A DNA stretch of 60,000 nucleotides from Liolophura sinensis (GCF_032854445.1 NC_088299.1:17231608-17291607); one strand, 5' to 3'; shown: positions 13,501 through 22,771, numbered from the stretch's first letter. The notes: generated by a model from the letters alone, not told the origin. Made by a program: numbers and translations.

Positions 13501-15866
13501 TATACTTAACCTAATCACAAGTGTTTTGCCAACCTCACATTACAGTGACTATAGGAAACAGAGAGATGTAGTAGCTGACTGATGTGTAATGCGATGTAGA
13601 AGTAAAAGACTGGGTGAACTCAGACTTCTGCTTTATAAAACCTGAACACATATAATATACTGTACTAGTCGACTGATATACTTTCACTAAAAATTTGATA
13701 TTTTTGCAGTGGACCACTTTGATAGGATGCAATAAATGATCAAGAAAAAAAAAATAAATAAATAAAAAATAAACAACCCAACAACAATTGGATGCTCATT
13801 GCCAACTGCTTGTCAGGTAATATCTTGTGCTCAGCATACCTGTCCACTAACCACACCATTGCTGTAACAAGTGAAAGACACCATAGCAGAAATATACATT
13901 TAACATACCTTGTAGCTTAACAGAAAATGTGTCTACTACTACCGGTATATTATATTGCCAGGGCTTAGGTGCTCAGCACAATACATCTGTACATACTATA
14001 TGTGTGTATTAATGGGTCATAACTCAGATTTTACCAGCTTTAATTTTGCCTACATCCTGGATCAATAATGACCTCATTTAGTAATTAAATGCAATTACTT
14101 GTTTTTCACAACCAGCCACAAATCATATTATAGTCCCAAAATGCTTTTCTTACTATAGCTTTCATCATTATGTTATTTTCCAATAATGCGTATCCCACTG
14201 AGTATGAGAACATGAAAGAGTGTTGAGCTTTTTCATCCACATTAACCTATACCCTGACTGTACACAATTATGCTTACATTCTTAGCATATAGGCCCTATT
14301 TATTTATTTATTTGATTGGTGCTTTACGCCGTACTCAAGAATATTTCACTTATACGACGGCGGCCAGCATTATGGTGGGTGGAAACCGGGCACAGCCCGG
14401 GGGAAACCCACGACCATCCGCAGGTTGCTAGCAGACCTTCCCACTTACAACCGGAGAGGAAGCCAGCATGAGCTGGCATATAGGCCCTATACCAACATAC
14501 AGTTACAGGGGTAGGAACATTAACGCTATTCAACATACTTACTGGTAAATTTCATTTCACTCAATAGCTAAGAATTCCTTAAACTGTTTTAATGTTGTTT
14601 ACACTGGAATTCCACAATAACAGTCGGACAGATAGTGCTTAAGGCCTTTGAATTCCAGAAGTGCTATCGACACACTCTTGAAACACAATCTACGTGTGCT
14701 AAAAACACATACCTGACATACATGTAATCAAGAGTGGGTCAGTTTTGGGGGGGGGGGAAGAGGGTGATGGGCTGGGTATTAATTTAGATAAGCAATAAGT
14801 GACATTCACATTTCAGAATGCGTGCCACTACAATGGCCACAACTGAGCAGAAAGCACCCAAAATTAGCGGACAGAGGTCTTCGAAGTTGAAGCTGCTTTT
14901 CATGGCTAATAAAAGAGCAACATTTCAAAATAACACAATCTAGTTGGCATTTTCAGTTTCTCTGTTGTTTGTACTACATGTTACTGCAAATGGGGGCATG
15001 ACTTCCTATGTAGGATTTGAATGAAACAGATAATTAATGTAATAAGCATAGCGCTGCTAGGCTGGAGCATAGGCTGTAGAGTGAAAATTAGCACCCAGTT
15101 CCCATGTAATGCAACACATTACAACATTTCTGTTAGGAAAATGTTGGCCCTCTGAAATGCGAAAATGACTTATTCTCACTCCTATTATTTTGTACTGTGA
15201 TCTTGTGATAGTCACATGATTGTTAGAAATTAAAAACGAAGGCTTGATGTTGCTGTTCTATTTTAACCCACATAACAAACAGTGTCATGATTCATATGTT
15301 CAAACAAGACAAATGGTCTGTATATATTCTCCTATATACAATGTAAAGAATACTAAACGCAAAAGGTTAGCATGGCTTACTACACATTTCAACATTGCTA
15401 ATGAAGAACTGGAATAGGCCTCTCCCACCCCCTACCATAGCACACCCTTGTCCTTGGCCCTATCCTATTCCCTTTCCACCACACTCCACCCGCTCTGTCA
15501 ACCCCTCCCACAGTTACATGCGCAGTGACTGAGTTGTAGACAACTGCACCATCCCCATCATGAACGTCTTGTTTCTTTAGTTTACATGCAGGACGAATCA
15601 TTGAATGTTATTAAAACCGGCCAAGTTAAGTTCGCATAACAAGAACCTAAACGATCTCAGGAACTATGCCTGTAATAGTGATGGAGGCGTTCAAAATCAT
15701 CACGTCAAAACTACGGTGGTTTTACAACATTCTTACATGTATTTTCAGACACGAAAGATACAAATTAAAACCTGAAAAAAAATTTACAAGATAATCGCAC
15801 CTGAAATACTACGGGCCAAGAACCCGCGCTGTCATATTCCTCCAGCTCCTTCTCAACTAATGCCAT
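4320..15866 (-). CDS. PTPN1/2: Non-receptor protein tyrosine phosphatase, PTP1B/TC-PTP type (9 coding exons)
   Basis: The gene encodes an ER-anchored phosphotyrosine phosphatase. Exons in transcript order: 15866-15801, 12231-12129, 11421-11321, 10135-10037, 9645-9496, 6730-6521, 6058-5888, 5334-5141, 4506-4320. Every intron is GT-AG and all phases agree, giving 426 aa, close to vertebrate PTPN1 and PTPN2. Visible motifs are the pTyr loop NRYRDVSP (about residue 50), the WPD loop (188-190), the signature [11 protein letters not shown] with catalytic Cys224, the Q-loop region [14 protein letters not shown] (about 267-280), a proline-rich PPPLPPRR (332-339) like the PTP1B SH3-binding segment, a basic coiled stretch, and a C-terminal hydrophobic anchor (about 406-421). 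The start is the first ATG after an in-frame TAG. It is divergent from the ASB-type gene. Several introns carry minisatellites and SINEs. PTPN1 and PTPN2 cannot be told apart here; an invertebrate may have one ancestral gene. Confidence 0.95.
4661..4990 (-). mobile_element. tRNA-derived SINE copy, PTPN intron 8 / 3' flank side
   Basis: The minus-strand element ends at the left with the sequence complementary to TGCTTGGGGTTTAACGTCG and carries a B-box-like GGGTCAATCCTGG near its head. It is the same family as the copy at 8992-9316. The tRNA-like 5' end is shortened here. Confidence 0.65.
5141..5334 (-). CDS. PTPN1/2: PTPN exon 8 (acidic and proline-rich tail)
   Basis: Encodes the linker between the catalytic domain and the membrane anchor: an Asn/Ser/Asp-rich stretch, then [12 protein letters not shown], then an acidic run. 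The proline motif resembles the PTP1B site bound by SH3 proteins; that function is inferred by analogy. The acceptor is CATTCAG and the donor AG|GTGAGT, phase 2. Confidence 0.9.
5888..6058 (-). CDS. PTPN1/2: PTPN exon 7 (Q-loop)
   Basis: Fifty-seven codons including [20 protein letters not shown] and VIEGAR, the Q-loop and the last helices of the phosphatase domain. The acceptor is GTTACAG and the donor GAG|GTCAGT, phase 0. Confidence 0.95.
6300..6511 (-). repeat. Tandem repeat of about 74 bp next to exon 6 donor
   Basis: Three imperfect units, each with CTGCCTTCATC and GCTGACTTTACCAAAAC on the minus strand and a donor-like ATAGGTGAAG or ATAGGTGGAG. The array begins within about 12 bases of the exon 6 splice donor. 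Confidence 0.75.
6521..6730 (-). CDS. PTPN1/2: PTPN exon 6 (WPD loop and catalytic cysteine)
   Basis: Seventy codons holding both catalytic elements: WPDFGVP (general acid Asp) and [13 protein letters not shown] (nucleophile Cys224 and P-loop Arg). The acceptor is CCCCAG|ACC and the donor ATG|GTGAGT. A tandem repeat of about 74 bp starts about 12 bases inside the following intron. Confidence 0.97.
6731..9495. other. PTPN intron 5 (between exons 5 and 6)
   Basis: About 2.8 kb without a supported exon. It holds one full SINE copy at 8992-9316 and otherwise AT-rich unique sequence. Confidence 0.6.
8992..9316 (-). mobile_element. tRNA-derived SINE, near full length
   Basis: Read on the minus strand, it starts GGCCCCGATAGCACAGTTGG, followed by TAGAGCGTCCGC (A-box region), then GGGTCAATCCTGGGTCAAAT (B-box region). 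It ends in the body shared with 4661-4990 and the copy near 21212-21585. The tRNA-like head identifies it as a Pol III SINE. Confidence 0.8.
9496..9645 (-). CDS. PTPN1/2: PTPN exon 5
   Basis: Fifty codons beginning PKCHQYWP, equal to the KC.QYWP motif of the family, and ending LELEDLE. The acceptor is TTTTTCAG and the donor GAG|GTACGT, phase 0. Confidence 0.94.
10037..10135 (-). CDS. PTPN1/2: PTPN exon 4
   Basis: Encodes [20 protein letters not shown] and the rest of 33 codons, matching the conserved GPL...FWQM(V/I)WE segment of the phosphatase domain. The acceptor is TTTTGCAG and the donor TCA|GTAAGT, phase 0 on both sides. Confidence 0.95.
10335..11330 (-). repeat. 41-bp minisatellite, about 24 units, spanning the exon 3 donor
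   Basis: The unit on the transcript strand is CCTAACACAGATAGGTGAAG followed by TACACTTGTGAGTAAAAGTGT. The last unit contains the true end of PTPN exon 3 and its donor (CCTCACACAG|GTATGTCAAC), aligned base for base over 41 positions. In the repeat copies the base at donor position +1 is A instead of G, while a separate GTGAGT occurs in each unit. Confidence 0.93.
11321..11421 (-). CDS. PTPN1/2: PTPN exon 3
   Basis: Encodes DHSRVVL...NDYINASLI...YILTQ, the core of the phosphatase fold. The acceptor is TTTTAG|AT and the donor CAG|GTATGT, phase 0. The last ten bases of this exon are also the first ten bases of the terminal unit of the 41-bp minisatellite that fills most of the following intron. 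Confidence 0.95.
11846..11966 (+). mobile_element. SINE fragment with AAAT tail
   Basis: Contains GGTTTCCTCCCACC, GTATAAGTGAAATATTCTTG, and a tail CAATCAAATAAATAAATAAA. Same family as the copies at 14302-14478, 29268-29408 and 41880-42018. Confidence 0.75.
12129..12231 (-). CDS. PTPN1/2: PTPN exon 2 (pTyr recognition loop)
   Basis: Encodes residues 23-56 and ends in NRYRDVSP, the phosphotyrosine-binding loop. The acceptor is TATAG|AGG and the donor T|GTAAGT, phase 1. It lies in the middle of long introns; an A/T-rich simple sequence at 12236-12302 abuts the acceptor side. Confidence 0.93.
13262..13490. repeat. Direct duplication of about 105 bp
   Basis: Two adjacent copies share ACATACATGTAGGCCTATGT, ACTATGGGGCAT and GTTTAACTTTATGTACACAC. 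The second copy has about 20 extra bases after the shared GGGGCATA(A/G)ATACC. Confidence 0.75.
14302..14478 (-). mobile_element. SINE with AAAT tail and 15-bp target duplication
   Basis: The element on the minus strand runs from CAGCTCATGCTGGCTTCC through CAACCTGCGGATGGTCGTGG to GAGTACGGCGTAAAGCACC and an AAAT tail. It is flanked on both sides by GCATATAGGCCCTAT, a clear target-site duplication made by LINE-assisted insertion. Confidence 0.85.
15801..15866 (-). CDS. PTPN1/2: PTPN exon 1
   Basis: Encodes residues 1-22, [18 protein letters not shown] and four more, matching the acidic N-terminal helix and the SGSW motif of PTP1B and TC-PTP. The upstream reading frame is closed by TAG in the 5' UTR. 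The donor is CAG|GTGCGA, phase 0. Confidence 0.92.
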
Positions 15867-16085
15867 GCTTTGATGTGTATCAAACTTGATGACAAACTCC
15901 TCTCCCACTTCAGGAGAAAACTAGGAACGCTAAATACAAATGATCAATGATACTTCTCATCCCCCATAACACTACGCCATTACTGTAAACGGAAGCTAGC
16001 GTTGCAACAATGCGCATGCGCATTACAAATCACACGTGAGCTTTTGAGTTTGACAACGTCTTACTGTTACGACTGATCGACAAGC
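15867..16085. promoter_or_regulatory. Bidirectional promoter between PTPN and ASB-type gene
   Basis: The two start codons face away from each other across 219 bp. The interval holds TGCGCATGCGCA at 16011-16022, a full palindromic match to the NRF-1 site, and CACGTG at 16033-16038. No TATA box is obvious. NRF-1 sites without TATA are common in vertebrate bidirectional promoters. The site is seen directly; binding is inferred. Confidence 0.7.
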
Positions 16086-16166
16086 ATGAGGCGGAATAAA
16101 AATAAGATCCCTAAGCGAAATGTTGAAGTGCTGAAGGACTTAATAATCTCAGACGATCTCGAGAAG
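16086..16166 (+). CDS. ASB-type exon 1
   Basis: Twenty-seven codons starting MRRNKNKIPKRNVEVLKDLI, then donor AAG|GTACAG, phase 0. The lysine/arginine-rich start has no known domain. Support is positional (bidirectional promoter, open frame, phase match to exon 2), so this is the least certain exon of the gene. Confidence 0.65.
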
Positions 16167-19100
16167 GTACAGTGCGTCGCCAAAATTCAGCCTACACAGA
16201 ATAGGGAAGTGATTTTGATAAATGTTGAGATAGTTTCACTTTCAAAACACCAGTAAGTCTACGTGTACTCACCCAGATACAATCATGCAGTACTGTAGGC
16301 CTACGTAACTCCATCACCTATTTTACATACGCAGATGGACGGAGAACTACATGTGAAAGTGAAAGATAGAGAAATTGGGGTGTGTGGGAAATGGGGGTGG
16401 ATGCTGTTTATCTTTGGCCTTCCTTATATACAAGTACCTGTGTATTGCCTGATGAATTAAACCTTGTTGTATTGTTAGCATACAGGGTTTAACAATAGGC
16501 TAAGGTGTGTACGGTGTAAAATAGGCAGGAAGAAGGTATTTACATGTAAGGACCAATAAAAACCAACTTGGATGATTGAATTTGTAATGCTATATTTCAC
16601 TGAACAGTGAATGTGCAATATGATAATTTCACATGTAATATTGATCTCAGTCATTCAGTCATTCAGTCTTGCACTCAGGGGTGGAGGAAAATGAACATTG
16701 ATCATCTGGCAAGAAGCCGACAGACTTCATTTCCTGTGTCTTATACAAAGCTTTTCATCTGCAGAGAGCAAATTTATTGTGTATGTTATATTTGTGGAGA
16801 GCAAGTTCCCACAAACTTCCTGGTATTACAAACAATGATAAGCCCAGGAATAGTGAAAGCTCACACAATCATTCTTTAAATTACTAATGACAAGGACTGG
16901 TATAGAACAAACAGAATTGAAAGGTGTGTGGCATTGAAAGGTGTCCAGACATTAACTGTGCACAGCATCATAACTGGCCATTCATCATGATATAAACTAT
17001 TATAGTATTTTTTTTTTTTTGGATGATTCTCATTTTATGCTGTGGTCAAGAAAATGTCTCCCTTATATGACCTAGGCTTGAGCCCCTGTGGCCAAAGGAG
17101 TTAGCATGCCAGCACGGCGCATGAACCAGGAGCCTTCCACTAATGTGGCCGGTGTGAGTTAAAGCCCAGCCCATGTTTGCTTCCCCTCCGGCAGTATGAG
17201 GGAAGTTGTGGCAGCAACCTGTGGATGGTCCCCGAGCTCCCCCTGGTTTTCTCCCAAAATAATGTTGGCTGCTGTCGTATAAGTGAAATATTTTTGAGTA
17301 CAGGATAAAACAGTAATCAAATAAATAAGTATATGACCTGGGTCAGCATTATGCTGAGAGGAAAACTGGCAGATTGGTGGCGGATCTTTGGCATACCTGG
17401 TATCACACCCGGGTTGGGGCATACCAAAGATGCTATAAATCTTACTTGTTTCTGAGGAGTGAGAGGTTATACAGGTAAGCAAATGGATTGGCCCAGTATC
17501 AGTATAATGTGCCTGGATGTTGGTGTCATGTCTACTGTGTGTGGCATGATGACTCAGTGGTGGCAGCATCTTGGCACCTCAGATTCATCCTGCTTCAAGA
17601 AGACAGTATATAACTGAAAATTTGTACGAGGAAAACCCAAGGCATATTGACATAGAATTATCATAGTGATGTTCTGATCTCAGTACTGATCACTCTGGTG
17701 GTTATACACAAGTAGATATGTGCAAATGGCCCAGTACGATAATGTGGCATGTCCTCAAGTGTAAATCTCCATGTGATAATGTGGCATGTCCTCAAGTGTA
17801 AATCTCCATGTGATAATGTGGCATGTCCTCAAGTGTAAATCTCCATGTGATAATGTGGCATGTCCTCAAGTGTAAATCTCCATGTGATAATGTGGCATGT
17901 CCTCAAGTGTAAATCTCCATGTGATAATGTGGCATGTCCTCAAGTGTAAATCTCCATGTGATAATGTGGCATGTCCTCAAGTGTAAATCTTCATGTGATA
18001 ATGTGGCATGTCCTCAAGTGTAAATCTTCATGTGATAATGTGGCATGTCCTCAAGTGTAAATCTCCATGTGATAATGTGGCTTGTCCTCAAGTGTAAATC
18101 TTCATGTGATAATGTGGCATGTCCTCAAGTGTAAATCTCCATGTGATAATGTGGCATGTCCTCAAGTGTAAATCTCCTTGTGAGGAAATAAACCTTCCAT
18201 AATCCACATTCTTAGTTCTTGAAGTAATCAGCCCAATCCATCCAGCATGACTCATTCAGCATGGTTTATCCAGCATGGCCCATCCAGCATGATTCATCCA
18301 GCATGATCCATCCAGCATATCTCATCCAGTATTTTCCATCCAGCATGTTTCATCCAGCATGGTCCATCCAGAATGATTCATCCAGCATGGTCCATCCAGC
18401 ATGGTCCATCCAGCATGTTTCATCCAGCATGATCCATCCAGCATGGTCCATCCAGAATGATTCATCCAACATGATCCATCCAGCATGGTTCATCCAGCAT
18501 GGCCCATCCAGCATGATTCATCCAGCATGATCCATCCAGCATGCCTCATCCAGTACTTTCCATCCAGCATGTTTCATCCAGCATGGTCCATCCAGAATGA
18601 TTCATCCAGCATGGTCCATCCAGCATGGTCCATCCAGCATGATTCATCCAGCATGGTCCTTCCAGCATGATTCATCCAGTGTGATCCATCCAGCACAGTT
18701 CATCAAGCATGTTTCATCCAGCATGACCCATCCAGCATGATTCATCCAGCATGATTCATCTTTTGTATCCCATGTAGATGGCAGATGATACACTCTGGTT
18801 TCAAAGACAAGAGGTTTAGCTTTTTTTTAGGAACAGAGTGGTCATTTCATTTCATATTATTGGCTCACAGATTGTGTTGTTCTGGCAAAGTCACTGTATG
18901 GAATTTTTTACTGTTGTTTCAGCTGGGAGCCCTCATTGAATTAGTCCCATCGATTGTAAACTGTCAATTTAAGACACAAGATGGTGGACATGTGTGCTAC
19001 TGGACACCATTGTGTTGGGCTGTCAAAAATGGAAGTCTGAATGCAATTCAGATTCTAATCGAACAAGGTACGAATGTTATCACAGAATATTTTATAGGTG

Positions 19101-22100
19101 CCTTAAGTGATAAAGCCGTGAAAACCTATAAACAGCGTGGTCTTGTATGTATTCTTGTTTGTAGGAGAAAAGTGCCTGCAGTGCCTTAAAAGCAGTGATC
19201 TAAAGCATAGTCCCCGGAATTAGTCATGTTGGGGTGTTTGAATGTACATGTAGCTCCAACTGGTGGGGCTTTATACATGTAGTCGGATAGTAGTCAGGCT
19301 TATGGTGGAAGAAACTGTGCAGAGTGCTAACAGGAAACCATGCAGAGTGCTAGCAGGAAACCAGGCAGAGTGCTGGCAGGAAACCAGGCAGAGTGCTAGC
19401 AGGAAACCATGCAGAGTGCTAGCAGGAAACCATGCAGAATGCTAGCAGAAACCACTCACTGTGTACAGTGATATCTCTTATTCAAACAGGGTATGGTATT
19501 CCCTGAAGCTGCTATGTACTGTAGTTTTAACTGGGTAGTTCATTTTCAAGAGCAGACATGAACTGTACTTTTAACAATGTATTTTCACGAGAAGACATAC
19601 AGTATTTTAATATAACATTGTATTTTCAGGAGCAGATATATATTTTTAACACCTTAATGTATTTTCATGAATAGAAACATACTATATGTACTTTTAACAA
19701 TGTAATGTTGTGTATTTTCAGGAGCAGACATGTATTGTACTTTTAACAGCATAATGTATTTTCATGAATGGACACATACTATACATGCTTTTAATAATGT
19801 GATGTTTTGTATTTTCAGGAGCAGACATGTATTGTACTTTTAACAATGTAATGTGTATTTTCAGGAGCAGACATGTATTGTACTTTTAACAGCATAATGT
19901 ATTTTCATGAATGGACACATACTATACATGCTTTTCATAATGTGATGTTTTGTATTTTCAGGAGCAGACATGTATTGTACTTTTAACAATGTAATGTGTA
20001 TTTTCAGGAGCAGACATGTATTGTACTTTTAACAGCATAATGTATTTTCATGAATGGACACATACTATACATGCTTTTAATAATGTAATGTTTTGTATTT
20101 TCAGGAGGAGACATGCATTGTACTTTTAACAATGTAATGTGTATTTTCAGGAGCAGACATATTGTACTTTTAACAATGTAATGCTGTTTATTTTCAGGAG
20201 CAGACATGTATTGTACTTTTAACAGCGTAATGTATTTTCATGAATAGACAGGTACTATACATGCTTTTAACAATGTAATGTTGTCTATTTTCAGGAGCAG
20301 ACATGTATTGTACTTTTAACAGCGTAATATATTTTCATGAATAGACAGGTACTATACATACTTTTAACAATGTAATGTTGTCTATTTTCAGGAGCAGACA
20401 TGTATTATGTTGGTTGTCAGACTCTGGGATTTCAGAGATCCTCTTTCACTGCATACTCTTTGGCCATGTCTGTTCCATATCAGCTGAAGGCATTGAAAAA
20501 GTTGCTGGAATTAGGTAAGAATTCTCATGGAAAGGGCTGTAAATACCCAGACTCACTCTACGACTATGGAGGTATTGGCTTGTATTCCAAGGGGAAGTGG
20601 AATCATTGAAGACCCATGTTCCAAGCTTTTCCAAATTTCATCCATTTATTTATGTAAACAAATAACTCCTCATAACTTTGACAAAATTACCATGACTGTT
20701 TTTAGAAATGTGAAAGGAAGAATATTAAGTGTGGTTTTAAAACAGCTAGAATGCCAGTTCATCCGCAACTTGCCAGTGGTCGATGGTTTAGGATTTCTCC
20801 GCATGTCAAATTAATCACCATAGTATAAGTGAAAAAATCTTGTGAGTGAGTCAGAATAAGAATCAAGCCCTCAATCTAAGTAAGCCTACGTGCCCTTTTC
20901 GTAGGTTTAGGGTACCTTTTGATATGTATGTATGCTTGGGGTTTAACGGCGTACTTCAGTCGTATGAGGATGAGGAGTCATGTGATGTGTGAAGGCCTAC
21001 ATATGTGGCAGGGCGGGAGCAGGCTGTTGGCAGGGTGAGGGCAGGGCGCGTGCAGAGCGAGGGCAGGGCAAGGACAGAGCAAGTGCAGGGCAAGGGCAAG
21101 GTGAGTGCAGGGTAAGTGCAAGGCGAAAGCAGGCCATCAAACTTTTTGATGCTAGATATGTGCGTACATATACTGTGTCTTTGTATGGCAGACCGGGTAC
21201 AGGGTGAGTGCAGGCCTAATGGCTGGAGTGTCCGGCTCAAAGTTAGGAAACCCGGGATCAAACCCTGTTCAAGTCATTTCAAAATGGTAATTGCTGCTGC
21301 CCCACTTGGTGCTCAGCACTGAGAGGTTAGAACAAGGAAACAGGACTGGTTGGCACGGTGTCAGCATAATGTGAGTGAGTGGGGTGTTATGTCTGGTGTC
21401 TTTGGTATGATTCTTCGGTGGCAACAGCAGTTTGGTGGCTTTGGATTCAGCCTGCCACAAGAAGACACAGTATACATGGATGTACTGTAACACCTACTGG
21501 CCCCTCGTCGTCATATGACTGAAAAATTGTTATGTACAGCATTAAATCCCAAGCATTCATTCATTCATTTATTTGCCCACCAAGCTGTAGATGGAACATA
21601 TTATGGTTTGGAGATTTTGTCTGTCTTTGTGTTTGTCCACAACCATGTTGAAATCAGTAGTTGTTTTTGGTAATGCATTTTAATTCTTAGTGGATACATG
21701 GACTCAGAGGTGAGGATGTGTCACACCTCACATTTGTCCATTTTCACAGTTGCCATGCTAACCGGATTGCCAATTCCTTTATGTCTAGTTACAATGACAT
21801 GTATGACTTCAAGTCAGAGCTACAACTCCAATTCTTTTCTACGTCCTGTCTGAAGTTTTGTTGGATGTATACTAAAAGATACAAAGCTGCTGATGTGTCA
21901 GGTCTTTCTATGGTTGCTATGGTAACTAGATTGCCAATATCTGCTACACAAATAGCAGTTTATATGTGTATTGGATTCACATGAACTATAAAGTTGATGT
22001 TTCATTTTTCTTCATTTAGGACGCATGGTCATATTCCAATGCAATGGACATGTGTTTAGAAATTGTCAAGTATGTGTCAGTGGAATTATCTCAATGTTGT

Positions 22101-22771
22101 TGTTGTCAGGAATTGCTGTTGACCAGCCCATTGCTAGCCCTGAGGTAACAGAAGAAGAAGGAGGTAGGTTGTCCTACGCTGGCTATGTAACAGGTCTGCA
22201 TTACGCTGTCTGCACCTACAATCTTCCGTTGTCTCAGCTGCTCCTTCAGCACGGTGCATCAGTCCACAAACTTGACAAGCACGGCAACACAGCTCTGCAT
22301 CTGGCTTGTGAGAACGCATCTTCAGAGATCATCAAGCTTTTGGCATTTTATGGAGGAATTGATAATTCCATAAACACAGATTGTTTGTCACCGTTTGGCT
22401 TGTTGTGGCAGTCCATGTCAGTTACAGACAGAACTGCGACTGCTCTGGTGATACATTACCTGATAGCCACAGGGTACAACTTACGCACAGATCTGTGGTA
22501 TAGAAGAAACTCCACTGGTGTTTGTGAGCTTGTCTACAGCAGTGGGAGGGGCCAGCAGCCCTGGGGTGGGGATGGTTCATCCTGTGCCTGCCTCCACTGT
22601 CTGCTTCACCCCTTTTTGTGTAACCCCTGCCCTCTCAAGGTCACATGTCGTTCAGTCATCAGGCGATATTTGTGTCACCAAGACAATCCCAGTTGCCCTA
22701 GTGTTTTAACAAACTTACCATTACCACCATTGTTACGTTCATTTTTAATGTTTGAAGATGGTTCATTGTGA
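16086..22771 (+). CDS. Ankyrin repeat and SOCS box (ASB-type) protein, 4 exons
   Basis: Likely a substrate-receptor subunit of a Cullin-5 ubiquitin ligase, by family knowledge. Exons: 16086-16166, 18923-19067, 20392-20514, 22110-22771, all GT-AG with phases 0, 1, 1, giving about 336 aa. Ankyrin motifs are TPLCWAVKNGSLNAIQILIE, TGLHYAVCTYNLPLSQLLLQ and NTALHLACENASSEIIKLLA. The C terminus LKVTCRSVIRRYL ... NLPLPPLLRSFLMFED has the SOCS-box layout (BC box, then the LPLPP Cul5-box motif). The last exon could instead begin at an upstream in-frame acceptor at 22020, adding 30 residues; the 22110 acceptor restores a clean ankyrin continuation, LLELGIAVD. An AATAAA lies 9 bases after the stop. The particular ASB paralogue is not assigned. 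Confidence 0.87.
17073..17330 (+). mobile_element. SINE with tRNA-like head and AAAT-type tail
   Basis: The longest copy of the family. The head resembles tRNA (GGCCAAAGGAGTTAGCATGC, then GGTGTGAGTTAAAGCCC as a decayed B box), then GGCAGCAACCTGTGGATGGT, then GTATAAGTGAAATATTTTTG, ending CAATCAAATAAATAAG. It is flanked by TATATGACCT on both sides as a target duplication. Confidence 0.75.
17735..18182. repeat. 37-bp minisatellite, about 12 units
   Basis: The unit starts GATAATGTGGCATGTCCTCA and continues AGTGTAAATCTCCATGT. Units are almost identical; the variants are CTTC for CTCC and one CTTGTCC for CATGTCC. The length is exactly 37 in every unit checked. Confidence 0.93.
18236..18763. repeat. 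14-bp minisatellite, about 38 units
   Basis: The unit is TCCATCCAGCATGG or TTCATCCAGCATGA. A longer pattern recurs (compare 18291-18460 with 18501-18680), so blocks of units have been copied. The array ends about 160 bases before ASB-type exon 2. Confidence 0.9.
18923..19067 (+). CDS. ASB-type exon 2 (first ankyrin repeat)
   Basis: Encodes LGALIELVPSIVNCQFK... and the ankyrin helix pair TPLCWAVKNGSLNAIQILIE. The acceptor is TTGTTTCAG and the donor G|GTACGA, phase 1. Confidence 0.88.
19318..19455. repeat. 23-bp minisatellite, 6 units
   Basis: The unit is GCAGAGTGCTAGCAGGAAAC followed by CAT or CAG. Confidence 0.85.
19545..20391 (+). repeat. Tandem array carrying about ten copies of the exon 3 splice acceptor
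   Basis: Composite units contain TATTTTCAGGAGCAGACATG followed by TATTGTACTTTTAACA, and a related half with TTTTCATGAATGGACACATA. Copies of the acceptor motif start near 19621, 19711, 19810, 19854, 19951, 19999, 20094, 20141, 20189 and 20285; the true junction is at 20391/20392. The repeat therefore includes the 3' splice site and the first exon bases. Confidence 0.92.
20392..20514 (+). CDS. ASB-type exon 3
   Basis: Encodes GADMYYVGCQTLGFQRSSFT... ending LKALKKLLELG. The acceptor is TATTTTCAG|GAGCAGACATG and the donor G|GTAAGA, phase 1 on both sides. The acceptor and the first 15 or so exon bases are repeated about ten times in the preceding intron. Confidence 0.88.
20930..21135. repeat. SINE fragment plus G-rich short tandem repeat
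   Basis: From about 20930 there is a fragment with GCTTGGGGTTTAACGGCGTA. From about 20995 to 21130 follows a purine-rich repeat of roughly 6 or 12 bases (GGGCAGGGCG, GTGCAGGGCAAG). It is much richer in G than its surroundings. Confidence 0.7.
21212..21585 (+). mobile_element. tRNA-derived SINE, long copy
   Basis: The head TAATGGCTGGAGTGTCCGGC and GGGATCAAACCC resemble the A and B boxes. The body includes TTGGTGCTCAGCACTGAGAG, and the 3' end TCATATGACTGAAAAATTGT...TTAAATCCCAAGCATTCATT matches, inverted, the ends of 4661-4990 and 8992-9316. Confidence 0.75.
22110..22771 (+). CDS. ASB-type exon 4 (ankyrin repeats and SOCS box)
   Basis: Carries two ankyrin repeats (GLHYAVCTYNLPLSQLLLQH and NTALHLACENASSEIIKLLA) and the C-terminal SOCS box with LPLPPLLRSFLMFED before TGA. 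The acceptor chosen is TTGTTGTCAG|GA. The alternative is CATTTAG|GACGC at 22018-22020 in the same frame. Confidence 0.9.

Larger units (their letters stand above)
12232..15800. other. PTPN intron 1
   Basis: About 3.6 kb. It contains A-rich simple sequence (12236-12302, 13740-13775), a direct duplication at 13262-13490 and a SINE at 14302-14478. No other exon was supported. Confidence 0.6.
16167..18922. other. ASB-type intron 1
   Basis: About 2.8 kb. The first 900 bases are unique AT-rich sequence, followed by a SINE (17073-17330), a 37-bp array (17735-18182) and a 14-bp array (18236-18763). No additional exon with family similarity was found. Confidence 0.6.

Noticed and set aside
17735-18182. 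CRISPR-like array
   Set aside because: Direct 37-bp tandem units without unique spacers, inside a eukaryotic intron: an ordinary minisatellite.
22020-22109. Start of ASB-type exon 4 at the upstream acceptor
   Set aside because: In frame and possible, but the extra 30 residues (RMVIFQCNGHVFRNCQ and so on) interrupt an ankyrin repeat that is continuous when the 22110 acceptor is used. Kept as an alternative.
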